Source: a virus. From it: a stretch of 64,000 nt of DNA. Below, piece after piece: positions 32,363 through 42,960 of this stretch (its first letter is position 1; each line of letters opens with the position of its first letter). The stretch spans positions 1 to 64,000 of IMG/VR virus record IMGVR_UViG_3300027759_000085. One strand, 5' to 3'. The notes beneath the pieces were generated by a model. The model did no database searches. It was not told where the DNA came from and saw only the letters and a list, made by a program, of their open reading frames with translations. A program made the translations under genes and the position numbers.

Positions 32363-33721
32363 ATGGCAATTAAAACAGGAATAGGTGTAGGTGCAGCTCA
32401 AGTATTTGATACTAGCGGTATTATGAATGCTTATGGTAGACAGATAGCTCAACAACAGAGAGCAGAAGCAGCTCAAGCACAGAGAGAATATCTTAGTGCA
32501 GAAAAAGAAAAAGAAAGAGCAGAAAGAGAAGCAGCTAGATTTGATGAAAATATAGCAGATATAATGGCTAGTGCTAAAACTTCTGGTGCTAGAGATGTTG
32601 ACGTTCCAGATATTACTAAGTCATATAATGATATAAAAGACTTCTATTCAAAGTCTGGTTCATTAAAAGATTCCGATAAGCCATTGTTTAGAGCAGAGCT
32701 AAGAAATAGAATTAACTCACTTAATGAGTATGCTCAGCGTTCAGAAAAACTGTCTAAGGATGCATTGGCTATATCTTCAGAGATTGCTAGAAATGAGTGG
32801 GATTATGATCCTGCATCAGTAGCAGATATAAACGACATATTAAAAACTCCATTAAGTAAACTTGGAGATAGAGCAAACTTAGATCCTCAGAGGTATAAAA
32901 GGCTACCTAACTTTGGATTGATAGATACTATTATAGACTCTACATACGAAAAAGGTAATGAGAACGCTAAGTTTGCTGGAGAGGTATTTGATAAGGGTAA
33001 AAGATTTAATGTAAAAAGAATTGAGCCAGCTTTTATTCAGAATAATTTAGTACAGCGTTTCACAAGCTCACCAGAAGCATTAAAAGCTATTAGTAGTCTA
33101 TATGTAAGAGAACTTGGTAAACAACCAACAAACGAAGAACTTATCAATTATATAATGGATAAGTATAAGACCAAGCACAAGTTTGATTATATTGGTGAAG
33201 CAAGGGACCTTAAGGAACCAAAGAGTGGAACTGACGAACAAGATAAATACACTTATAGACAACAGATAATTACTGGAGCACTTGAAAATGATCCAGGTTC
33301 TATAAATAAAATAAAGGCTGCATTGCCTCCAGGAAGTAAAATTATTCCATATAAGTCACTTAGCACAGGCAAATCAAAAGGTGGTTATAATTCATTAAAA
33401 ATAACTATACCAGGAGGTGAGGTGGACTCTAAAGGTAATCCTATATTACCATTAGAACAAATAATTGAATCGTCTAGAGGAGAGGGTGTTATTAAACTAA
33501 ACAGAATATTAAATACCTATACTGGAGAAAACATATCTGATAGTAAATTAGGTATTAAAGGTGGAAAGCCTGCTGGTCAGCAAATAGAAGTTAATATACC
33601 TAAACCAAATGCGTCTACTCCTAGTATACCTACTGCTACAAGAGCTGAATGGAAATCGGCTGGATGGAGTGATTCAGAGATTAATGAAGGAATTAAACAA
33701 AAAGTTATAAAAGTTAAATAA
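32363..33721 (+). CDS. internal virion-type protein
   Basis: 452 aa. Gln/Ala/Glu/Arg-rich helical N-terminus (AQQQRAEAAQ, EKERAEREAARF), then mixed domain, and a C-terminal SNRP-rich linker before a short helical tail. Probably an ejection protein; stop overlaps the start of the 1814-aa gene by one base. Confidence 0.6.
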   Translation: MAIKTGIGVGAAQVFDTSGIMNAYGRQIAQQQRAEAAQAQREYLSAEKEKERAEREAARFDENIADIMASAKTSGARDVDVPDITKSYNDIKDFYSKSGSLKDSDKPLFRAELRNRINSLNEYAQRSEKLSKDALAISSEIARNEWDYDPASVADINDILKTPLSKLGDRANLDPQRYKRLPNFGLIDTIIDSTYEKGNENAKFAGEVFDKGKRFNVKRIEPAFIQNNLVQRFTSSPEALKAISSLYVRELGKQPTNEELINYIMDKYKTKHKFDYIGEARDLKEPKSGTDEQDKYTYRQQIITGALENDPGSINKIKAALPPGSKIIPYKSLSTGKSKGGYNSLKITIPGGEVDSKGNPILPLEQIIESSRGEGVIKLNRILNTYTGENISDSKLGIKGGKPAGQQIEVNIPKPNASTPSIPTATRAEWKSAGWSDSEINEGIKQKVIKVK

Positions 33722-36700
33722 TGGCTGATTTACCAAAACCAAGTGATTTATTGAAAAAAGGATTGCCTAAACCACAAGACTTATTGGAAAAAAAAAATCC
33801 TATTCAGAACGGTTCTGGTATTGGTACGCAGACTTCATTCTCTGGCTCAAAGCCTTTCCAAACCCAAGTAGATACTAAAATACCCTCTGTATTAACAGAG
33901 CAAGGTAAGGTAGGTTATGAGCAAGAAATTCAGAAAAAAGCTCAACAAAAACAAAAACTTTCAGAACAATTAAAGAGTGCAAAAGATGTTTATTATCAAG
34001 CTCAAGGAGATGCATCGTCATTTTCTTTGTATGATGGATATCAGTCTTCTATAAAAAATATAGATGATGAGATTTCTAAAAACTATCCAGATGAAGCTAC
34101 CGTTTCACGAACAGTTTCTGGTCAAGAAAGTTTTCAAAAATATAAAGCCAAAAGAGATCAACTTATTTCTGATAGAGAAATATTGAGTCAAGAGTCAAAA
34201 AATGCATTAAGATATATAAATCCAAAAATTGAATCTGATATAAATTTAGATTTTGAAAAAAATGGGTTAGATAAATTCACAAGAGATGTAGATGGTTTTA
34301 AAGTTGCCGATGAATATAAAATAGATGATTATGCTAAACAATACGCAGAAAAATCTGGTTTATCTGATGATGGTACATTTAAAAAACTTGTTTATGATAA
34401 ATTAAAATCATCTGTTTCATTTAAAATAAGTGAACCTGAAATTAAAAAAGAGTTTGACAAATTATACAAAAGTAAAACTGGAGTAACTCCAGATGAAGCT
34501 ATTGAAAAAGATTTTTTAAATAATTTTATTGAAGGTAAAAAAATACAATCTAATTTAATTCTTCAAGTTGAATCATTAAACAAAGAAATAAAAACAAAGA
34601 TTAATGATTCAGCCAAGTCCTTATCGATTGAGTATAAGCCAATACTTGAATCTATTAATACTAATTATAAAGTTGAAACAGATGAAATAAAATCTAAAAT
34701 TGAACAACTTAATCAATCTTATAAATCAGGCCTTATTTCAAGACAAGATTATGAATTAGCATTTACTAACACTAAAGCTCAGTTTGATTTAGCAGATGAA
34801 CAATATAGACAACTATTTGACGCTGAATCAAAAAAGTATCTTAATAATCAGAATGAGCTATTTTCTAAATACAACAAAAGATTTAATAGACAAGTTTCTG
34901 AATTTAAAAGCATGGCAGATCAACAACTGTCTGATGCATCAAGTAAATACGGTAAGTCGTATAAAATGTCACCAGAGGTAAAGAACCAATATGAATCTCT
35001 TTGGGGTCAAGCTACTAAAAACTATCTATCAAAAGAAGAGGCTGTTAAATATGAATTAGACAGGTCTTCTTTAATGGGTAATATCGGTGGACAATTTGCT
35101 AAAAATCTGTTTATGGGTATTGGTGGTGGTATTAAAAGTATATCGTCAATGTATGATTTTGATGCTGGATATGTTTTGGGAGATTATTTGGAAAACTCAT
35201 TTACTTCATCAAGCCCAGAAATAAAATCTGGATGGGATTTACTTGATCCTATTAAACTACAAACATCTACGGGTAAAATGATTGGTGGTATGGCTCCAAT
35301 ATTAGGAGCTTCAGCTTTAACAGCTGCTGCAACAAAAAGTGCACCTACTGCTTTGAGATTATTAACTACTGGTCTTGGTAACTATCTTATAGAGACTGCT
35401 CAGATTGGTGGTGGAGTTAAGGATCAAGTTTTTCAAAATACTGGAAACATTGCAGATGCCAATAAAGCTGCTAAAAAAGTTATGGATGCAAACTTGTATT
35501 TGCTACCACTATACGCTTTAGATGGGTTACCATTTCTTGGTAATGTTACATTGGGTATTGGTAATACTTTTGCTAGGGCTGGAGCTAAGGCTGCTCTAGA
35601 AGTAGTTACTGAACTCCCACAAGAATATTTTCAAGGAATATTTGAAGATTTAGCAGTTGCTGATAAACCTATATCGGACACATTTAAAACTATGACTCTT
35701 GATAAATTCGAGAACACAGCATTAAATGTTATACCCACATCAGTTTTATTGGGTGGTGGTGGGACAGCTATTCAGGGCGTTAGAGAAAATATTTCTAAAA
35801 TGCAAGGTCGTTCACTTGCTGCAAAAGTTGATTTATCTAACCTTACAGAAACCACTAAAAAACAATTTATTTATGATACGGTTTTAAGAAGGGGAGATGT
35901 TTTCTCTAAGGCATATGTTTCTTCTTTGTTTAACTCTGGCAATATAAATGAACAAGAGATGGAGTCGTTTAGTAAAATGATTGACGACTCGGCTAATATA
36001 ATGACAGAATCTAAAAAAATTGGATTAAATAAAGCTCAATCAAAAGTTTATGCTGCATTAAGATTTGATTATTTACAATCTAAAAATGAATTTGATTCAG
36101 AGCAGGATGAAGTATCAAAGAAAGTATATAAAGCCAAAATGGATTCAGCAGAAAAGTCTCTAAATACTTATCTTTCTGGTGGCAAACCAGATGCGGTTCT
36201 TTTGACACTACCAAATAATGAGCAATACATATATAGTTTTGAAACACTAAATTCAATTATTAATGAGGGTGGTGAAATATTAAATCAAATTATAAGTGGA
36301 GAAGTTTCTATAGGTTTACTTTCTGATAAATCAAACCCGAAAGCAAAAGAATTATCCGATAAATTAACTAAATTAAAACAAGATGCCGTTCAAGTCAAAA
36401 CAGCAGGTCAAGTTCCTGTACAGCCAGAAGCCACAATTGGCGAAGAAGTGGAGCAAGGAAAACCCAAATCAGAAGCTGAAGTCGTTACCGAAGAAGGTGT
36501 CAAGGCAGAAGAAGTAGGTAGTAATGTAGGGGAAGATTTGAAAATAACAGGAGATGTAGGTATTGATAAATCAAACATTCCTCTTGATAAAACAAGTCAG
36601 CCAGTTAATTTAGGGTCAATATTAGCAACAAATGGTGATAAATTAGATATATCCGCAGAAGAAATAAATTTAAGTTATCCTGGTAAAAAGAAATACGTTA

Positions 36701-39165
36701 GGAAAATAACAGCGACCAAAGGAGATGAAAAGGCAATAATATCATTTTGGGAGAATAATAATAAATTAATAATACTTCACGTAGAAAGCACTAAAAAAGG
36801 TGCTGGATACGGAACAGATTTAATTAATAAAGTTATTAAAGAGGCAAAAGACGCTGGAATAGAAGAGATAGTAGCAGATAACGTAGAAAGTCTTTCATCA
36901 GAAAAATATTGGGAGAAGCAAGGATTTATTCAAGACCCTAATTCCCGTAGTAATAGAATTTTACCGTTATCTACTGCTCAAGAACAAACCCCTGGAAAAC
37001 AAGTAGAACAACTAAGAGCAGAAGAACAAGCTGAACTAAAAGCCGCAATACCTAACGCAGAACAATACCTAACAGATGGTAAGGTTGATAAGGCTAAACT
37101 AACTGATACTAAAGATAAAAAAGCCTTTAAGAAAATCTACGATAAGTACGATAAGCTCATTACTCCTTTGTTGCCTAAGAAAGAAGCTAAAGTAGAAGAG
37201 GCAGCAACCTATAGTGGAGTAAATAAATTATTTAAATCTAATTTTGAACTTTCTAATATAGGAACACCTGAACAATACTCTAAATATTTAGGCACTATAT
37301 TCCCCGAAAGTAAAGTAAAAGGCATTGTTTATCATGGAAGTAAGACTAAAAAACCTACTCAGATTTTTGTAGAAACTTTTATTGGTAAAAACAATAAAAT
37401 ACTTGGTGCAGGAAATGGATTCTATTTCACTTCTGATATTAATTATAGCAAGGTTTATGGAGAAACTACTTTAAGTATAATTGATATTAAAAATCCAATT
37501 GATTTTAATTCAGATAATTATGATTCATTAGAAGACTTAAAAAAAGCTGCTAGAGAATTATCTAATAAAGGAGATGGAGTAATTGATTCAAGAGAAAATA
37601 ACTATTATCCACAAGGCGAAGAAAAACTTAAATTATCATCAAGTCCTGATTATATTGTTTTTAAACCAAGTCAAATACATATATTAGGAAGTAACCAAGA
37701 TATAGAAGGGTTTAAAAATTTTGTTAGTAAAAAAGAAGCCAAAGCTGATGCTGTTATAACACCAGACAATTCTTCTAATTATGCAAATATGACAGAGGAT
37801 GATAAAGGCAACTTTGTTTTTTTCCATGTGGGTAAAAAAGGATATAAAAAAATAAAAAAATCATCTGGTGCAACTACGGCTACATCTAAAGAAGAAGCTT
37901 CTGCATTATCTAAGGTTGGTGGAGTTGCTATGTATTATACATCTCCTTCTGACTCTGAAACAATGGTTACTGGAGAGGGTAAGTATGCAGTTGCTGTACC
38001 AAAAGAAAAAGTATATGACTTTAATACAGATAAATTAAATTTTATTGAAGAAGCTAAGGCTAGACATGAATCTGAAAATCCAGGAAAGGCATTTGATTTA
38101 AATTCTCAGCTCGCCTATGTAACTAAGATAGCAGGTGAGAATGGTTTTGACATGGTTGTTGCTCAATGGGATGGAAAAACAAGAGCTCAAACAACAAAAG
38201 AATTTATACCATCAGATATTCAAGAATCAGAAGGTAATGTTGTTAAGAAGAAATTCACCGAGGATTACGAATCTAATAAGAAAAAAGGATTTGAACCAGT
38301 AATACCAGTTTCAAAATCTAAAAAACTAGCTGATCTTTATAATAAGATTAATGAGATAAGGAATAAAGAAAAAAAGTATGATGATCTATATAGTTTATAC
38401 GCAGATAGCAGTAAATTACAACAAGAAGACATAACAAAACTTATAGAAGAATCTAATCTTCCACAAGAGATCAAGGATGAGTATAAAGATATTATTGAGT
38501 CTAAAGAGGAATCTAGGAGATCAAAAAATATAGCAGGTAAAAAGGTAAAGGTTAAAAATGCTCCAGAAGGCAATCATTTAAATATAGGCCTAAATGAAGG
38601 TAGAACAAAGAAAAAAATGTCAATTGATGACGTTTTATCTAAATTACCTAAAGATGTAAAAGTTATTTCTTATTCAGAAATTGATGTAGCTAGCGGTGAG
38701 CCAACTCTTGTTATAGAAACAGATAGACCACTTACTGCATTAGAAATAATCAAGTTGCTTGATGATACTAAACAACAGGCTATACCTCAATTATCTAACG
38801 GAGAAGGTGTTTTATATGACACTGAAAGAGGTACTGAAAATGGTTGGGGTGAATTTGATCCAAATCTTTTTATTTTACAAGATGGTAAAAGTTTAAGCCA
38901 ATACACAAAAACTAAAGTTCCTAAACTAAACGAATCAAATGTAGAAAATGCGATTGAGTTACTAGATGATATTAGGGATAACAAAAGAAAAGCTGAACGT
39001 GCAAGTAGTAGAAAAAAAGCTGATCTTGAACAGAAAATAACAGAAGCTGAAACTGAATTAGATAAAATACCAGATGAAACTAAAATAGTTAGGGTTATTA
39101 ATGATAACTTTGATAAGATTAAAAAAGACTTAAAAGAACAAGGACTACTAAACGTAAAATGTTAA
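33721..39165 (+). CDS. 1814-aa polyvalent virion protein with GNAT and two ADP-ribosyltransferase-like domains
   Basis: Order: Lys/Pro-rich N-terminus (PKPSDLLKKGLPKPQ); long charged coiled-coil region to about residue 440; Gly/Ala-rich hydrophobic part (about 460-680) suited to membrane insertion; Glu/Lys linkers; a GNAT-like acetyltransferase domain (about 965-1085: GAGYGTDLINKVIKEA, EKYWEKQGF); a first ART-like domain (about 1195-1335: VYHGSK, GNGFYFTSD, IKNPIDF, FKPSQIHIL) as in ART-PolyVal families; a second (about 1360-1500: FFHVGKKG, MYYTSP, TKEFIPSD). Such polyvalent proteins are injected with DNA to modify host targets. Domain calls are from motifs. Confidence 0.75.
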   Translation: MADLPKPSDLLKKGLPKPQDLLEKKNPIQNGSGIGTQTSFSGSKPFQTQVDTKIPSVLTEQGKVGYEQEIQKKAQQKQKLSEQLKSAKDVYYQAQGDASSFSLYDGYQSSIKNIDDEISKNYPDEATVSRTVSGQESFQKYKAKRDQLISDREILSQESKNALRYINPKIESDINLDFEKNGLDKFTRDVDGFKVADEYKIDDYAKQYAEKSGLSDDGTFKKLVYDKLKSSVSFKISEPEIKKEFDKLYKSKTGVTPDEAIEKDFLNNFIEGKKIQSNLILQVESLNKEIKTKINDSAKSLSIEYKPILESINTNYKVETDEIKSKIEQLNQSYKSGLISRQDYELAFTNTKAQFDLADEQYRQLFDAESKKYLNNQNELFSKYNKRFNRQVSEFKSMADQQLSDASSKYGKSYKMSPEVKNQYESLWGQATKNYLSKEEAVKYELDRSSLMGNIGGQFAKNLFMGIGGGIKSISSMYDFDAGYVLGDYLENSFTSSSPEIKSGWDLLDPIKLQTSTGKMIGGMAPILGASALTAAATKSAPTALRLLTTGLGNYLIETAQIGGGVKDQVFQNTGNIADANKAAKKVMDANLYLLPLYALDGLPFLGNVTLGIGNTFARAGAKAALEVVTELPQEYFQGIFEDLAVADKPISDTFKTMTLDKFENTALNVIPTSVLLGGGGTAIQGVRENISKMQGRSLAAKVDLSNLTETTKKQFIYDTVLRRGDVFSKAYVSSLFNSGNINEQEMESFSKMIDDSANIMTESKKIGLNKAQSKVYAALRFDYLQSKNEFDSEQDEVSKKVYKAKMDSAEKSLNTYLSGGKPDAVLLTLPNNEQYIYSFETLNSIINEGGEILNQIISGEVSIGLLSDKSNPKAKELSDKLTKLKQDAVQVKTAGQVPVQPEATIGEEVEQGKPKSEAEVVTEEGVKAEEVGSNVGEDLKITGDVGIDKSNIPLDKTSQPVNLGSILATNGDKLDISAEEINLSYPGKKKYVRKITATKGDEKAIISFWENNNKLIILHVESTKKGAGYGTDLINKVIKEAKDAGIEEIVADNVESLSSEKYWEKQGFIQDPNSRSNRILPLSTAQEQTPGKQVEQLRAEEQAELKAAIPNAEQYLTDGKVDKAKLTDTKDKKAFKKIYDKYDKLITPLLPKKEAKVEEAATYSGVNKLFKSNFELSNIGTPEQYSKYLGTIFPESKVKGIVYHGSKTKKPTQIFVETFIGKNNKILGAGNGFYFTSDINYSKVYGETTLSIIDIKNPIDFNSDNYDSLEDLKKAARELSNKGDGVIDSRENNYYPQGEEKLKLSSSPDYIVFKPSQIHILGSNQDIEGFKNFVSKKEAKADAVITPDNSSNYANMTEDDKGNFVFFHVGKKGYKKIKKSSGATTATSKEEASALSKVGGVAMYYTSPSDSETMVTGEGKYAVAVPKEKVYDFNTDKLNFIEEAKARHESENPGKAFDLNSQLAYVTKIAGENGFDMVVAQWDGKTRAQTTKEFIPSDIQESEGNVVKKKFTEDYESNKKKGFEPVIPVSKSKKLADLYNKINEIRNKEKKYDDLYSLYADSSKLQQEDITKLIEESNLPQEIKDEYKDIIESKEESRRSKNIAGKKVKVKNAPEGNHLNIGLNEGRTKKKMSIDDVLSKLPKDVKVISYSEIDVASGEPTLVIETDRPLTALEIIKLLDDTKQQAIPQLSNGEGVLYDTERGTENGWGEFDPNLFILQDGKSLSQYTKTKVPKLNESNVENAIELLDDIRDNKRKAERASSRKKADLEQKITEAETELDKIPDETKIVRVINDNFDKIKKDLKEQGLLNVKC

Positions 39166-39168
39166 ACC

Positions 39169-39663
39169 ATGAAACAAAAAATATTATCTGAAAAGATAGA
39201 ATCTAAACTAAATGAATTAATAGGTCAAGAACTATATGCTATGTATGCGTATAAGGCTATTGCTAACTGGTGTCAAGATGCTGGGTTCTTAAGAGCACAT
39301 CCATTCTTTATTGAGGAAAGCTCAGATGAGAAACTACACGCTGAAATATTGGAGCAGTATATATTAGATATGGGAGGAGTTCCTGACCTAAAAAATATAG
39401 ATAAGCCAGAGGAGTCATTTAAGAGCCTTACAGACGTAGTTTATGCTTCGTATGATATGGAGGTAGCATTAGGAGAGAAGTACGCTGAGTTCGCCTTAGA
39501 ATGCGTTACAGAAGATGCTATTACTTTGACTAAGATACAAGAGTTTATCAAGATACAGACTGAATCTATCGGATTTTATGGCGATATTTGTTCTGCAGCA
39601 AAAGGATTGTCTACAAGCAAGTTTGAGCAGTTAATGTTAGAGAAGATTTTAGTTAAAGGATAA
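39169..39663 (+). CDS. ferritin (non-haem, FtnA-like)
   Basis: 164 aa four-helix-bundle iron storage protein. The di-iron ferroxidase ligands can be placed: Glu21, Glu54 and His57 (in DEKLHAE), Glu98 and Gln130, with Glu132 close by, so it should oxidise Fe(II) and store it as mineral in a 24-mer. No haem-binding Met pattern of bacterioferritin. It lies three bases after the polyvalent ejection protein and ten before another large one, in the same strand and operon, so it is expressed late with virion proteins. Whether it is packaged, protects virions from oxidative damage, or buffers host iron at lysis is unknown. Confidence 0.9.
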   Translation: MKQKILSEKIESKLNELIGQELYAMYAYKAIANWCQDAGFLRAHPFFIEESSDEKLHAEILEQYILDMGGVPDLKNIDKPEESFKSLTDVVYASYDMEVALGEKYAEFALECVTEDAITLTKIQEFIKIQTESIGFYGDICSAAKGLSTSKFEQLMLEKILVKG

Positions 39664-39672
39664 TAATTAATT

Positions 39673-42600
39673 ATGAGTAACTGTAAGTTTACATTAAGAG
39701 ATGAAAATGGTAATATTATCGTTGATGGTGTTAGCGAGCAAGAGTTTAAAAAGTATTTAGCTTTAAATGCTTCTACTGCTCAAAAGTTACTTGGTGAATC
39801 TCGCATCATTGGTGAAGCAATAGAGCCAGAAGTTTTTTCTGAGTTTGAAGATGTTTCAGATGAGGATGCAATGGCTATGCTTAAGAATAGCATAGAAACT
39901 CCATTTAGAAATAAAGAAAAGCTAGAAAAGACTTCAAAGAGTATATTCTCAAGATTCATGACAGCTCTTGTTGACTCTCAATATAATGTAATAGATAAGT
40001 TATTAAAAGATTTTGGTTACGTTGGTAAAATAGCTGTAGCTGCATTAAAAAACAGAAAAGGATATACTGGCATATCTTCATTAAGAAGTAGGTTATTCAA
40101 TAAAGAAATATTTGATGACTTAGGGGTATTCCCCAATGTAGATATTGATGGAGTAAAAGTTTCTGAAAAGGATCTGTTTGATGTGTTTCTAAATCTTAAT
40201 CGTATAATAAAAATCGATGAAAGAATTAGGGACAAGTTTTATAATTTTATGTCATTGCGTGACAAGTTAAAAAACGATGATAGTTTGACAGATGATCAAA
40301 AGATTGAAATTAAAAATGAAATAGATAATCTTAGGGATTATTTAGTAAAGAGGGATGCTATAGATGTAAAGAATGGTGAATACGTTCAGAAACAATATAG
40401 GCATACTGGCAATAAAACAGCTGCTACTGCTAGAGCTGAATTAAGGTCAATTAAAAAATCAACCCCTGAATTATACAAGAAATTTGAAAAGAAGGGCCAG
40501 TCTTATTATGATGCATACAAGGCATTGTTATATGATCAGTATAAAAACAATATGATTAGCAAGAGTGTTTATGATGAACTTATTGCATATGATTATATAC
40601 CAACAAGATACATTCAGCATATTATTGAAAGTGAACTTGCTGAATCTGGCTCTAAAGCTGCATCTAAACTATCTACATCTATAAAGAACTTAACTGGTGG
40701 TAGTGATGCCGATGTTATGACTAACTTTCAGGCTATACTTGAGATATATACTAATCATACATATAAACAAATATTTGAAAATACATCGGCATTATCTCTT
40801 GCAAAAGCTATTATAAAAAAACCAGTAACTAAATCAGAATCAAAAGAATTAATTAAAGCATCTGATGCTAAATTAAACCCAGCTGGAGTTCAAAATATTA
40901 ATCTTGAAATGTATGTTGATGAACCAACTGGATTTGATAAGTTTGGTAATCCAACATATGGAGATATACCTGTAGGTATGGATGTTATTTACTTCTATAG
41001 GGATAATGGTAAGAAGGAAAGAATTGTAGCACCAAAGGATTTTGTAGATATATATTATGATCGTAACGGTTTAACATCACCAAAGGGTGAAGATATACTT
41101 AATAGGACTAGTAAGTGGACAGGTATTAATATATTTAAATCTTTAATAACAAAAAATAATCCTGCGTTTGGTATTTACCAGTTAACCATGGATGCTCCAC
41201 AAGCTATAATAGCAACTAATGCTTATCCAGATTTCTTTTTAGGAAGTTTCATGTTAGCAAGTGATTATGCATCTGTATCAAAAGACATTGTTGACTTTAT
41301 TCGTGCAGATAAGTTAAGTCCATTATTTAAGGAAGCTATTAATGCAGGTATATTCTCTGACTTTATATCTACAGAAACTGATTTACTTAAATTCTCTCCA
41401 TTAACAAATATTAAAGGTGAAACAAATTTTTTAACTACTGTTAAATTTTTAAAATACAAATCTGGTAAAGCTGCTCAAACAGCATTAGATGGTATAGCTA
41501 AATTAAATGAAGGTATAGAATATGCAACTAGATTAGCTGTATATAAGCGAGTTAAAGAAAATACAACTAAACAATTTTTAAAAGAAAATAATGGTAAGCC
41601 ACTTAGCTCAGAACAAGAGTTTGAGGTTAGAATGCTAGCTGCTGAGCAAGCTAGAAATGTAGTTGACTTTTCAAGATCTGGAACACTTGGTAAACCATTA
41701 AATAAACTGTTTGCATATTTAAACGCTGGTATTCAAGCATTTTATTCATCATCAAGATCATTAAAGGATAACCCTACCAAGGCTGCTGTTCTTTTAGGTG
41801 AGATTGGTTTGGGTACTACGATGTTATTAGCTTATTCTCTTGGAGATTTCGGTGGTGATGATGAGGAAAAGAAGAAAAGATTAGATGAATATATGTCACT
41901 TCCTGATTACCAAAGATCAAACTACTTTAATATATACAATCCTTTTAGTGAAGAAGGATCTTCTTATAGATTTATAAGATTATATAAACCACAATTATTT
42001 AGAGGTTTTTTAAATATGGTGGAGCAAGGTTATCTTAAGATGGCTAAGAAGCAAGATATCGATCAGTCTCAAATAGTTGGAGCATTTATGAATGATTTAC
42101 CAGTAGACCCATCTGGATTAAATATATTAACCAGGAATCCATTAGTAAATGGTATGATTAAATACAATTGGAACTATGATGCATTCAGAAAACAATATGT
42201 AGTAAGGAATGAGGAGAAGATAGAAAACTGGGCAGAATATGATAAGAATACTGGTGATATATATAAAAAGGCAGGTAAACTTACAGAAGGTATTTTTGGT
42301 ACCGAGGGTATATCTCCTAAGAGAGCTCAGGCACTTGTTGAATCTCTTATTGGAGACCCAAGTAAAAACACTACTACTGCTCTACTTGATAAAGCTGGTC
42401 GTGTAATGTACTATGGTGTAACTGCCAATTCAGAAGGTCTTAATAAAGAACTACCAGCACCTGGTGAAGAAGCAGATTGGTTATTTAAACTATCTGGATT
42501 AAAGGGTAGAATATTTACTAAAACACCAGAAATAGATTACGAGTTTGCAGATAAACTTAAAAAAGAAGAAAGAAAGCAGTATACTCAAAACAAGTTTATT

Positions 42601-42960
42601 AAAGAACAAGTTGATCAGATATTTGCTGAAAGTAAAGATAAAAAAGAAGCATTGCTTACCTCGACAATCATGTTAGATGAGTTAATTAAGAATGGTGATA
42701 TAACTAGAGATGACAAGAATAGAATACTTAAGATACAACAAAAGAGAGATTTTATAAAGGATAAGCCTAGGTTCTATGGTGACTTATTATATTCTAGCTC
42801 AAATGATTCTAAGGTTACTATATTAGATTACGAGACTGAGTCATTAGATGATAAAAAGTTTAATGATATATTATATGATCTAAGATTAAATAACATAATC
42901 AGTAAGGATGTATTATTCAAGGTTCAATCAAATAGATATGCAAGAGCAAAAAAGAAATAA
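39673..42960 (+). CDS. 1095-aa LPD38-like polyvalent/ejection protein
   Basis: Large helical protein. The segment NPAFGIYQLTMDAPQAII at about residue 495 and the later EQARNVVDFSRSGTLGKPLNKLFAYLNAGIQAFYSS at about 660-695 fit the LPD38 domain of large polyvalent proteins. A hydrophobic stretch near 710-722 (LGTTMLLAYSL) could insert in a membrane. Probably ejected with the DNA. C-terminus very basic. Confidence 0.65.
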   Translation: MSNCKFTLRDENGNIIVDGVSEQEFKKYLALNASTAQKLLGESRIIGEAIEPEVFSEFEDVSDEDAMAMLKNSIETPFRNKEKLEKTSKSIFSRFMTALVDSQYNVIDKLLKDFGYVGKIAVAALKNRKGYTGISSLRSRLFNKEIFDDLGVFPNVDIDGVKVSEKDLFDVFLNLNRIIKIDERIRDKFYNFMSLRDKLKNDDSLTDDQKIEIKNEIDNLRDYLVKRDAIDVKNGEYVQKQYRHTGNKTAATARAELRSIKKSTPELYKKFEKKGQSYYDAYKALLYDQYKNNMISKSVYDELIAYDYIPTRYIQHIIESELAESGSKAASKLSTSIKNLTGGSDADVMTNFQAILEIYTNHTYKQIFENTSALSLAKAIIKKPVTKSESKELIKASDAKLNPAGVQNINLEMYVDEPTGFDKFGNPTYGDIPVGMDVIYFYRDNGKKERIVAPKDFVDIYYDRNGLTSPKGEDILNRTSKWTGINIFKSLITKNNPAFGIYQLTMDAPQAIIATNAYPDFFLGSFMLASDYASVSKDIVDFIRADKLSPLFKEAINAGIFSDFISTETDLLKFSPLTNIKGETNFLTTVKFLKYKSGKAAQTALDGIAKLNEGIEYATRLAVYKRVKENTTKQFLKENNGKPLSSEQEFEVRMLAAEQARNVVDFSRSGTLGKPLNKLFAYLNAGIQAFYSSSRSLKDNPTKAAVLLGEIGLGTTMLLAYSLGDFGGDDEEKKKRLDEYMSLPDYQRSNYFNIYNPFSEEGSSYRFIRLYKPQLFRGFLNMVEQGYLKMAKKQDIDQSQIVGAFMNDLPVDPSGLNILTRNPLVNGMIKYNWNYDAFRKQYVVRNEEKIENWAEYDKNTGDIYKKAGKLTEGIFGTEGISPKRAQALVESLIGDPSKNTTTALLDKAGRVMYYGVTANSEGLNKELPAPGEEADWLFKLSGLKGRIFTKTPEIDYEFADKLKKEERKQYTQNKFIKEQVDQIFAESKDKKEALLTSTIMLDELIKNGDITRDDKNRILKIQQKRDFIKDKPRFYGDLLYSSSNDSKVTILDYETESLDDKKFNDILYDLRLNNIISKDVLFKVQSNRYARAKKK

